From assembly GCA_040509055.1 (NCBI GenBank), contig JBEVLT010000199.1, forward strand, positions 1-18,795: DNA of 18,795 bases, in the 5' to 3' direction. The DNA is from JAJKIP01 sp040509055 (lineage in GTDB: Bacteria; Bacteroidota; Bacteroidia; Chitinophagales; Chitinophagaceae). The notes below the pieces were generated by a model that worked only from the letters and a program-made list of their open reading frames with translations, was not told the origin of the DNA and made no database searches. The position numbers were made by a program, and so were the translations under genes. The first letter of the stretch is position 1; each line of letters starts with the position of its first letter. This document shows, piece after piece, positions 7,690-14,401 of the stretch.

Positions 7690-9255
7690 ATGCAAAAAAC
7701 AATGAACGTGAAAAACCTGGCCCTCCTTTTATCCTGTGCCGTGCTGCTGGGTTCGTGCAAGAACGGCGGTCTTTTTGGCAAAAAGAAAGAGAAATCGGAT
7801 GTAACGGGCTGGAATTATAACGATTCAAAAATGGGTGGCTACCAGGTAGCCAAGGCCAAAGATCAGGCTACAGGCCCCGGCCTCGTGTTTGTGGAAGGTG
7901 GTACGTTTACCATGGGCCAGGTGGAGGAAGATGTGATGGGCAACTGGGACAATATACCCCGCCGGGTATCGGTTCCGTCCTTTTATATCGACCGTACCGA
8001 GGTGGCCAACGTGCATTACCGCGAATACCTGTACTGGCTCAACCGGGTTTTCGACCCGTCGGATCCTGCCAACCAGCCGATCATCGATGGCGCGCTGCCC
8101 GATACGCTGGTATGGAGAAGCGAGCTGAGCTACAACGAGCCGCTGGTTGAATTCTACTTCCGCCACCCCGGCTTCAATGATTATCCCGTAGTAGGCGTCA
8201 CCTGGAGGCAGGCCACCGATTTTTGCCTGTGGAGAAGCGATCGCGTGAATGAAGGCGTCCTCGTCGGCAAAGGATTTATCAACCCGCAGAGCCTGCAGGG
8301 GCAGCAGGGCAGCAATAATTTTACCACCAAGTCTTACCTGCTCGACCTGTACCAGACAGCTCCCGGCAAAGGCGCTACGTCCAAAAGAAATTCACTGCGT
8401 ACCGCACAGGGCCAGCCGCGCACCAAGGTGTCGATGGAAGATGGCCTGTTGCAGCCTGACTACCGCCTGCCTTTCGAGGCAGAATGGGAATATGCAGCTT
8501 ATGGCCTGATCGAGCAGAACCCCCGCCCCAGCCGCAAAGAAGGCCAGCGTGGCGAGGAACTGCAGCAGAACAAACAGATCTATCCCTGGTCGCAAAACGT
8601 AAACGGCCTGCGCGACACGCGTCATGGCAGCTGGCAGGGTAAGTTCCTGGCCAACTTCAAACGTGGTTCCGGCGACAACGCAGGTGTGGCCGGCGGTCTG
8701 AACGACCGTGCGTTCTACACTTCTTCGGTAAAATCCTTCTATCCCAACGGTTTCGGGCTGTACAACATGGCCGGCAACGTAAGCGAGTGGGTGCAGGATG
8801 TATACCGGCCGCTCTCTACGATCGACTTCGATGATATGCCGGCTCCGTTCCGCGGTAACCGGTTCCAGAAATTATACAAAAACGACAACGGTGAAGCCGA
8901 GATCAACGATACCACCGGCCGTGTACGGATGGTGGACGTGACCGATGCAGAAAGCCGCAACCGCCGCAACTACCAGCGCGGCAACGTGATCAACTTTCTC
9001 GATGGCGATACGGTGTCGCAAGCCAGCTATGGCTATGGCATCACCACGCTCGTCAGCGACAAATCAAGGGTATACAAAGGCGGCAGCTGGAACGATCGCC
9101 CTTACTGGCTCAGCCCCGGCACCCGCCGCTACCTGGAAGAAGACCAGGCGCTGAGCACACTGGGCTTCCGCTGCGCGATGGACCGCATGGGCAGTCCCGA
9201 AGGCAACCGGCGCAAAACGGGCCAGTACTTCCCGACCAAAAGACAAAGACGCTGA
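7690..9255 (+). CDS. gldJ: Gliding motility/type IX secretion lipoprotein GldJ
   Basis: The product is a 521-residue outer-membrane lipoprotein with a formylglycine-generating-enzyme (SUMF1-like) fold. GldJ is needed for gliding and, in Flavobacterium, for stable GldK of the type IX secretion ring. The start at ATG 7690 puts a lipoprotein signal at the front (LLLSCAVLLGSC, Cys 23); a second in-frame ATG at 7702 is equally possible, while a further upstream extension would bury the signal. The SUMF1-like domain begins near residue 63 (GLVFVEGGTFTMG) and ends with GFRCAMD near 495. Between GGSW and GFRCAMD there are no cysteines, so the copper/catalytic Cys pair of true formylglycine enzymes is missing and a structural role is expected. 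GldK shares the fold, but the position next to porU/porV and before murF favours GldJ. A terminator follows. Confidence 0.9.
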   Translation: MQKTMNVKNLALLLSCAVLLGSCKNGGLFGKKKEKSDVTGWNYNDSKMGGYQVAKAKDQATGPGLVFVEGGTFTMGQVEEDVMGNWDNIPRRVSVPSFYIDRTEVANVHYREYLYWLNRVFDPSDPANQPIIDGALPDTLVWRSELSYNEPLVEFYFRHPGFNDYPVVGVTWRQATDFCLWRSDRVNEGVLVGKGFINPQSLQGQQGSNNFTTKSYLLDLYQTAPGKGATSKRNSLRTAQGQPRTKVSMEDGLLQPDYRLPFEAEWEYAAYGLIEQNPRPSRKEGQRGEELQQNKQIYPWSQNVNGLRDTRHGSWQGKFLANFKRGSGDNAGVAGGLNDRAFYTSSVKSFYPNGFGLYNMAGNVSEWVQDVYRPLSTIDFDDMPAPFRGNRFQKLYKNDNGEAEINDTTGRVRMVDVTDAESRNRRNYQRGNVINFLDGDTVSQASYGYGITTLVSDKSRVYKGGSWNDRPYWLSPGTRRYLEEDQALSTLGFRCAMDRMGSPEGNRRKTGQYFPTKRQRR

Positions 9256-9274
9256 TCTCTTTTCATAAATTTTG

Positions 9275-9301
9275 AAACCCTCCCCCACGGAGGGTTTTTT
9301 T
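9275..9301 (+). terminator. Intrinsic terminator after gldJ
   Basis: AAACCCTCC pairs perfectly with GGAGGGTTT around the five-base loop CCCAC. The stem runs into a tract of seven T, the first three being part of the stem. It lies 20 bases past the gldJ stop and is the clearest plus-strand terminator in the window. It isolates gldJ from murF. Confidence 0.9.
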
Positions 9302-9381
9302 ATGTGCGGTTGCCGGGGCCGGAGAGCAATGAACTATAACGCGCAGCTTCGCATTAAAGAGCAACGAACATTTCGCTGGCA

Positions 9382-9413
9382 TTGAGTACTGAACCGGGGA
9401 AGGATTACTTTTG
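9382..9413 (+). promoter_or_regulatory. Probable promoter of murF (TTG-N21-TACTTTTG)
   Basis: TTG at 9382-9384 and TACTTTTG at 9406-9413 are separated by 21 bases, a good fit to the Bacteroidota -33/-7 promoter. Only four bases (CCGT) separate the -7 element from the murF ATG, so the mRNA should start at or very near the start codon. The terminator 80 bases upstream makes a promoter here necessary. Confidence 0.6.
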
Positions 9414-9417
9414 CCGT

Positions 9418-10710
9418 ATGCAAATGGAAGAGCTCTACGCTATTTACCGGCAGTTCCCTTCTGTACAGACCGATACCCGCAAGCTGCAGAGCGGCAGCCT
9501 GTTCTTTGCGCTGAAGGGCGCCAATTTCAATGGCAATGTATTTGCGCGTCAGGCGCTCGATGCGGGGGCGGCCTATGCCATTATCGATGAAGCCGCTTTT
9601 GAAATACCCGGTAAAACCATCCTGGTAGACGATGTGCTGACTGCCCTGCAGCAGCTGGCGAGGCATCACCGGGAGCAATTCCTGGAGCGCCAGGTGCCCT
9701 TTATCGCCATTACCGGCAGCAATGGCAAAACCACGACCAAGGAACTCATCCATGCCGTGCTCTCCACCAGTTATAAAACCTATACTACCGAGGGCAACCT
9801 CAACAACCAGATCGGCATACCGCTTACTATTCTTAAAATAAAAGACGATGCAGCAATAGCGGTGATCGAAATGGGGGCCAACCACCAGCAGGAAATAGCA
9901 GCCTATTGTGCGTATGCACAGCCTACGCATGGGCTGATCACCAATGCGGGCAAAGCCCACCTGGAAGGATTTGGCGGCCCTGAAGGCGTGAAGAAGGGCA
10001 AAGGCGAACTGTTTGACTATTTGCGCACGCTGCCCCACGGCTTTGCTTTTGTAAACTGGGATTATGACTACCTGCGCGAAATGAGCAAGGGCATCAGCGG
10101 CATCATCAAGTACGGCACCGGCAGCGACGCACATGTCATCGGCCGGGTACTAAGCAACGATCCGCTGCTGGAAGTAGAGATTGTGCAGGGGCTGAATGAA
10201 AAAGAGATCAGCACGCAGCTGGTGGGCGAATACAACCTGCCCAATGTGCTGGCGGCCGTAACCGTTGGTAAATTTTTCAACGTACCGGAATCGCAGATCA
10301 GGACGGCCATTGAAACATACGTTCCGTCCAACAGCCGTTCGCAGCTGGTGCAGCAGGGCGGCAACCGCATTATCCTCGATGCTTATAATGCCAACCCCAG
10401 CAGCATGAAGCTGGCGATCGAAAATTTTGCCCGCCTGCGCAGCGACAACAAGATACTGATGCTGGGCGCCATGGCTGAGCTGGGCGAACAAAGCCTGGAC
10501 GAGCACCAGGCCATTGCCGGCCTGATTGCGCAACACTCCTGGAAACAGGTGGTGCTGGTAGGAGGTGATTTTCTAAAGATCAATCACCCCTGGCTTTCGT
10601 TTGAAAATGCGGCACAGGCCAAACAATGGCTGCAGCAACAACATTTTACCGATGTCCACCTGCTGATCAAAGGCAGCCGCAGCATGCAGATGGAAAAAGT
10701 GCTGGAATGA
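9418..10710 (+). CDS. murF: UDP-N-acetylmuramoyl-tripeptide--D-alanyl-D-alanine ligase
   Basis: The 430-residue product adds D-Ala-D-Ala to UDP-MurNAc-tripeptide with ATP, the last cytoplasmic step of peptidoglycan precursor synthesis. Three Mur-ligase domains are recognisable: the N-terminal UDP-binding part (SVQTDTRKLQSGSLFFALKG, residues 15-34), the central ATPase with P-loop GSNGKTTTKE (about 100-109) and EMGANHQQEIA, and the C-terminal domain with DAYNANPSSM and MLGAMAELGEQSLDEH. The start is ATG 9418, with a second ATG at 9424. An upstream TTG in the same frame lies in the -33 box and is unlikely to start translation. MurF of this family is usually about 430-460 residues. It heads a plus-strand series; the TauE-like gene begins 37 bases after its stop. 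Confidence 0.96.
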   Translation: MQMEELYAIYRQFPSVQTDTRKLQSGSLFFALKGANFNGNVFARQALDAGAAYAIIDEAAFEIPGKTILVDDVLTALQQLARHHREQFLERQVPFIAITGSNGKTTTKELIHAVLSTSYKTYTTEGNLNNQIGIPLTILKIKDDAAIAVIEMGANHQQEIAAYCAYAQPTHGLITNAGKAHLEGFGGPEGVKKGKGELFDYLRTLPHGFAFVNWDYDYLREMSKGISGIIKYGTGSDAHVIGRVLSNDPLLEVEIVQGLNEKEISTQLVGEYNLPNVLAAVTVGKFFNVPESQIRTAIETYVPSNSRSQLVQQGGNRIILDAYNANPSSMKLAIENFARLRSDNKILMLGAMAELGEQSLDEHQAIAGLIAQHSWKQVVLVGGDFLKINHPWLSFENAAQAKQWLQQQHFTDVHLLIKGSRSMQMEKVLE

Positions 10711-10747
10711 CCAGCCTCAACTCTTTACCTCCTTTTTGGCCTGAACA

Positions 10748-11554
10748 ATGACGGAAATTTACGGCTATATCGCAGCTATTTTGATCGGCATCGCCATCGG
10801 CATGGTAGGCAGCGGGGGCTCCATCCTTACCGTGCCGGTGCTGGTATACCTGATGCACATGGATGCCCTGCAGGCTACCACCAGCTCCCTGTTCATCGTG
10901 GGCATCACCAGTTTTACCGGCGGCATCAGGGCCCATGCCCGGAAACTCGTGGATTTCAAAGCCGTGACCGAGTTTGGCATTCCGTCCATCTTCTCTGTTT
11001 TTATCACACGGCATTACCTGTTGCCTGCCCTGCCGCCACAGCTGTTCAGCATCGGCGGCTTCACCGTGTCGAAAGGAATGTTCCTGATGGTGGTATTTGC
11101 CCTGCTCATGCTGATGGCTTCCATTTCGCTCATGCGCAGCCGCGGCGAGGAAGCGTCAGGGCCGGATGCAGAAACCGGGCGCCACAATAAAACAATATGG
11201 CTGATTGGGCTGGGGCTGGGTATCGGCGTCATCACGGGTCTGCTGGGCGCCGGTGGCGGATTCCTGATCATTCCTTCGCTGGTGCTTTTTCTTCGCCTGC
11301 CGATGAAGACAGCTGTCGGCACTTCGCTGTTGCTGGTTGCCATCAACTCGCTGTTCGGCTTCCTGTTCAGCTTAAAATTGTTTGAATACAATTGGACCAT
11401 CCTCCTGTCGTTTACGGTGCTGGCCGTAGGAGGCCTGTTCATTGGCAGCAAACTGGCAGAAAGGATATCCGCCACTTCGCTCAAAAAAGGATTCGGCTGG
11501 TTTATCCTGGTCATGGGCCTGTACATTCTCATCAGGGAGATTTTCCTGCAGTAG
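10748..11554 (+). CDS. Sulfite exporter TauE/SafE family membrane protein
   Basis: The 268-residue product is an inner membrane protein of the TauE/SafE (DUF81) family, whose members move sulfur anions or organosulfonates such as sulfite or sulfoacetate. The typical internal duplication is visible. An N-terminal half has GMVGSGGSILTVPVLVYL near residues 18-35, and a C-terminal half has GLLGAGGGFLIIPSLVLFL near 157-175, each followed by a Thr-rich helix (ATTSSLF; TAVGTSLLL). About seven to eight hydrophobic helices are present, with a charged loop (RSRGEEASGPDAETGRHNK) between the halves. The substrate cannot be read from sequence. Two YeeE/YedE-type sulfur transporter genes follow directly, which favours an inorganic sulfur compound. 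It probably shares a transcript with murF or uses a weak promoter that I cannot identify. Confidence 0.88.
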   Translation: MTEIYGYIAAILIGIAIGMVGSGGSILTVPVLVYLMHMDALQATTSSLFIVGITSFTGGIRAHARKLVDFKAVTEFGIPSIFSVFITRHYLLPALPPQLFSIGGFTVSKGMFLMVVFALLMLMASISLMRSRGEEASGPDAETGRHNKTIWLIGLGLGIGVITGLLGAGGGFLIIPSLVLFLRLPMKTAVGTSLLLVAINSLFGFLFSLKLFEYNWTILLSFTVLAVGGLFIGSKLAERISATSLKKGFGWFILVMGLYILIREIFLQ

Positions 11555-11602
11555 AAGTAACTTAGCAATGGCGACAATAACGCCGCCAGCCAATACTACA
11601 AT

Positions 11603-12172
11603 ATGAATTTCATCGACTGGCTCAGGCATCCCTGGCCCTGGTATGTAGCCGGCCCGCTGATCGGGCTGATGGTACCGGTGCTGCTGATCAGCGGCAACAA
11701 GGCATTGGGCATTTCGTCCTCCCTGCGGCATATCTGTGCGGCCTGCATGCCGGCAAAGATCCCTTTCTTTCAATACGACTGGAGAAAAGAAGCCTGGAAC
11801 CTTTTCTTTGCCGCAGGCATCTTATGCGGCGGCATCATCGTAGCCTTGCTCCTGGCCGATCCGCACCCGGTACAGCTAAACCCGGAACTGGTGGCTGAAC
11901 TGGCAAGCTATGGTATCAGCGATCAGCGTGGTCTGATGCCGGCCAGCATCTTCAACTGGCATCAGCTGCTGTCTTTGAAAGGATTGATAGTTACTGTGGC
12001 AGGCGGTTTTCTTGTAGGGTTTGGTACCCGCTATGCCGGTGGCTGCACGTCGGGTCATGCCATTATGGGATTGTCCACGCTGCAGTGGCCCTCGCTGGTA
12101 GCCACCATCAGCTTTATGGCCGGCGGATTCCTGGTGGCCAATCTTCTCCTCCCTCTTCTTCTAAACCTGTAA
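11603..12172 (+). CDS. YeeE/YedE family sulfur transporter, first half-size subunit
   Basis: The 189-residue product belongs to the YeeE/YedE (sulf_transp) family, related to the thiosulfate transporter TsuA. Four to five hydrophobic helices are seen, with conserved cysteine motifs: HICAACMPAK (about residues 43-52) and the signature GFGTRYAGGCTSGHAIMGLS (about 138-157), where a Cys lies in the GGCxSG loop. In TsuA such Cys residues contact thiosulfate; by analogy this protein may pass thiosulfate or a persulfide, but that is inference. It is half the length of full TsuA and is followed by a partner gene of similar size. Its TAA stop overlaps the next ATG by one base, implying coupled translation. 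A 12-codon reading frame (11568-11606) ends across its start codon. Confidence 0.87.
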   Translation: MNFIDWLRHPWPWYVAGPLIGLMVPVLLISGNKALGISSSLRHICAACMPAKIPFFQYDWRKEAWNLFFAAGILCGGIIVALLLADPHPVQLNPELVAELASYGISDQRGLMPASIFNWHQLLSLKGLIVTVAGGFLVGFGTRYAGGCTSGHAIMGLSTLQWPSLVATISFMAGGFLVANLLLPLLLNL

Positions 12173-12708
12173 TGCAAATGGAAACGACCGGCCTGCCGCG
12201 CAGCACAAAGGAATATATACTTGCGGAAAATACTGACTTCGAGGTCCGCTCATTGGATATAGCTGATCAGGATGGGCCGGTACCAAAACAACCCTGGTGG
12301 CACCAGATCCGTTACTTCCTTAGCGGCATCCTGTTTGGCATCGTCCTGGTCAAGTCAGAGGCCATCTCCTGGTTCCGCATCCAGGAGATGTTCCGGCTGC
12401 AAAGCTTTCATATGTTCGGCCTCCTTGGTTCGGCCGTAGCCACCGGCATGCTCTCGGTATGGCTGATCAAAAAATTTCGCATCAAAACGATGGCCGGCGA
12501 GCCGATCGTTTTTGTTTCAAAAAAATTCAGCAAAGGCACTGTTTACGGCGGGCTCCTGTTCGGCTTTGGCTGGGCCATTACCGGCGCCTGCCCCGGGCCT
12601 TTGTTTGCCCAGATCGGCTCAGGATTTACCGTTGTCATCATCACGCTGCTCAGCGCCATCGCCGGTACCTGGGTGTATGGAAAACTGCGGGCTTCTTTGC
12701 CGCATTGA
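12172..12708 (+). CDS. YeeE/YedE-type (DUF6691-like) transporter, second half-size subunit
   Basis: The product has 178 residues. The start is ATG 12172, which overlaps the preceding TAA; ATG 12178 is an alternative. An upstream extension inside the preceding gene is not supported. The first 40 or so residues are polar and acidic (IADQDGPVPKQP near the end), followed by four hydrophobic helices. The second helix pair carries GFGWAITGACPGPLFAQIGSG (about 136-156), the counterpart of the GGCTSG loop of its neighbour with a single Cys. In many Bacteroidota and Proteobacteria such half-proteins occur in pairs; together they probably rebuild one full YeeE/YedE channel. The substrate is unknown: thiosulfate or another reduced sulfur species is likely. 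Confidence 0.82.
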   Translation: MQMETTGLPRSTKEYILAENTDFEVRSLDIADQDGPVPKQPWWHQIRYFLSGILFGIVLVKSEAISWFRIQEMFRLQSFHMFGLLGSAVATGMLSVWLIKKFRIKTMAGEPIVFVSKKFSKGTVYGGLLFGFGWAITGACPGPLFAQIGSGFTVVIITLLSAIAGTWVYGKLRASLPH

Positions 12709-12738
12709 TCGTTATCTGTGCAGTTTATCCGAACTTTG
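12705..12738 (+). promoter_or_regulatory. Possible promoter of the DUF983 gene
   Basis: TTG at 12705-12707 and GAACTTTG at 12731-12738 (five of six conserved positions of TAnnTTTG) are 23 bases apart, about 35 bases before the DUF983 ATG. The TTG overlaps the preceding stop codon. The match is plausible but imperfect; the gene may instead be read from upstream. Confidence 0.3.
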
Positions 12739-12773
12739 CGGACCGAACGCCACCCAATTAAATCCAGTATAAG

Positions 12774-13232
12774 ATGCCTGAGAAAAAAGCGAACCGGGGC
12801 TATCTTGCTTCCACCCTGAGCTGCCGTTGTCCCCGGTGCCGCGAAGGAAAACTATTCAAACACTCCCTGAGCGCCTCTCTCAAAAAAAACCTTGACATGC
12901 ATGCGGCCTGTCCTGTTTGCGGCCAGCCCACGGAGATCGAAGTAGGATTTTACTATGGCACCAGCTATGTCAGCTATGTCCTCACCATTGCCCTGAGCGT
13001 AGCCAGCCTCATTGCCTGGTGGGTCTTCATTGGCCTGTCGGTAAACGATAACCGTTTCTTTTACTGGCTGACGTTCAATGCCGTTTTCCTCATCCTGCTG
13101 CAGCCCTGGCTGATGCGGCTGAGTCGCAGCATCTGGATATCCTGGTTTGTAAAATACGATCCCGACTGGGAGCAGCACCAGCCGGCCGATGTCTCGGAAC
13201 GGATGAATGCAGGTCAGGCGAATAACTGGTGA
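12774..13232 (+). CDS. DUF983 family membrane protein with zinc ribbon
   Basis: The 152-residue product has two CxxC pairs near the N-terminus, CPRC (residues 19-22) and CPVC (46-49), which should bind one zinc. The DUF983 core follows with GFYYGTSYVSYVLT and two hydrophobic helices (about 60-83 and 91-112). The C-terminus is charged and probably cytoplasmic. Function is not established; in alphaproteobacteria members sit near cytochrome oxidase genes, and here the gene converges on cydAB, 124 bases away. That is suggestive but not proof. It follows the sulfur-transport genes after 65 bases, on the same strand. Confidence 0.85.
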   Translation: MPEKKANRGYLASTLSCRCPRCREGKLFKHSLSASLKKNLDMHAACPVCGQPTEIEVGFYYGTSYVSYVLTIALSVASLIAWWVFIGLSVNDNRFFYWLTFNAVFLILLQPWLMRLSRSIWISWFVKYDPDWEQHQPADVSERMNAGQANNW

Positions 13233-13263
13233 TCTCAGTGTGCCAGTTCGCTGTCCTGCAGCC

Positions 13264-13318
13264 GGCAGTTTACCAGTCTGCGTCATTCGTTAATAGTCAC
13301 TCCTGCTTAACGACTGCC
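13264..13318. repeat. Nested inverted repeat between convergent genes
   Basis: TTAACG (13307-13312) and ACTGCC (13313-13318) are adjacent and pair respectively with CGTTAA (13288-13293) and GGCAGT (13264-13269). This makes a 12-pair stem with an 18-base bulge on one side and a 13-base loop. It lies between the converging DUF983 and cydB genes. It could be a terminator structure for one or both, though there is no T-tract. Confidence 0.35.
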
Positions 13319-13356
13319 AACTCCGGGCTGAGAATAGAAAGACGGCCAGCCTGGGA

Positions 13357-14391
13357 TCAATAACTCATTTCGTCCAGCTTCACTTTTCCCTTAAAGGTCC
13401 AGAAAACAAAACCGGTATATACCCCTACGAGCGGTGTGCCGATCAGCGCGATGAGCAGCAGTATCTTCATCGTCTTTGGCGAAGATGCGGCATTGCTGAT
13501 GGTAATGCTGTATGCCGGTTCGTTGGTAGCATACAGCAGGTTGGGAAATACCTCGATGGCCACCATGATCAGCAGGGAGGCGATGGTGACCGACGAACTA
13601 ATAAAAGCATGGCGGTATTTGCCTTTGTTCAGCATCCTCGGAATGTTGGCAATAGCCAGCAGCATCACCAGCGGCAGCGCAAAAAATTCGGGCCCCGACC
13701 GTATCCTGTCGCTCAGGTGCGGAATGTACAGCAGCGTGTACACCGTTGTAATGACAAAGCTCGTTACAAAAAAGATCGTAAAGTTCTTAGCCAGGATGGT
13801 GAGTTTGGTATACAACCGGTTCTCGGTCTTCATGGCCAGGTAAATGGCGCCATGCATCATAAACAGCGCCAGCGTGGTCACCGCCACCATAATGGAAAAA
13901 GGATTGAAAAAGCTCAGCCAGCTCCCGGTGAATTCCCGTTGCCCGTTCAGCGGCAGCCCCAGCGCCACGTTGCCCAGCATCAGCCCCAGCGAAAGCGCGA
14001 TCACGATACAGGCAAACGAATAGACCACATCCCAGGTAAGGCGCCACAGACGTCCCGGCTCCTTGCTCCGGAACTCGATGGCCACGCCGCGCCAGATCAG
14101 CCCGATCAAAAAAATGAAGAAGGGCACATAGAACGCCGAAAAAATAGCAGCATATGCTACCGGAAAGCCGGCAAACAGGGCGCCGCCCGCAATGACCAGC
14201 CATACCTCGTTGCCATCCCATACCGGCCCGATAGCGTTCAGGGCGATGCGGCGGCTTTGTTCTTTCTTCAAAAAAAGATGGAGCGCCCCGGCGCCTAGAT
14301 CAAACCCATCGAGGATGGCATACCCGGTGATGACGCCGCCGAATACCAGGAACCACCATACATTATAATCGATACCTAAAAAACCTTCCAT
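13357..14391 (-). CDS. cydB: Cytochrome bd ubiquinol/menaquinol oxidase subunit II
   Basis: The 344-residue product is the second membrane subunit of cytochrome bd oxidase, structurally needed for the haem-bearing CydA and for oxygen access. Family signatures are plain: GYAILDGFDLGAGALH (about residues 23-38), IGPVWDGNEVWLV (about 54-66), AFYVPFFIFLIGLIWRGVAIEFR (about 88-110), and many hydrophobic helices along the whole length. The start is ATG 14391 (MEGFLGIDYNVWW); a TTG two codons upstream is not needed. It begins ten bases after cydA stops, so the pair is one operon. No recognisable CydX-type small subunit follows in the 124-base gap to the convergent gene. Confidence 0.95.
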   Translation of the reverse strand: MEGFLGIDYNVWWFLVFGGVITGYAILDGFDLGAGALHLFLKKEQSRRIALNAIGPVWDGNEVWLVIAGGALFAGFPVAYAAIFSAFYVPFFIFLIGLIWRGVAIEFRSKEPGRLWRLTWDVVYSFACIVIALSLGLMLGNVALGLPLNGQREFTGSWLSFFNPFSIMVAVTTLALFMMHGAIYLAMKTENRLYTKLTILAKNFTIFFVTSFVITTVYTLLYIPHLSDRIRSGPEFFALPLVMLLAIANIPRMLNKGKYRHAFISSSVTIASLLIMVAIEVFPNLLYATNEPAYSITISNAASSPKTMKILLLIALIGTPLVGVYTGFVFWTFKGKVKLDEMSY

Positions 14392-14401
14392 ATTCAAACG
14401 A

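Noticed and set aside
12085..12171. Longer start for the second YeeE/YedE half
   Set aside because: It overlaps the first half out of frame and adds non-conserved residues; the TAATG junction gives a natural start.
12852..13286. A minus-strand frame that begins in the gap after cydB and might have been a CydX-like small subunit
   Set aside because: It lies almost wholly antisense to the DUF983 gene, is charged rather than a single membrane helix, and lacks any CydX pattern.
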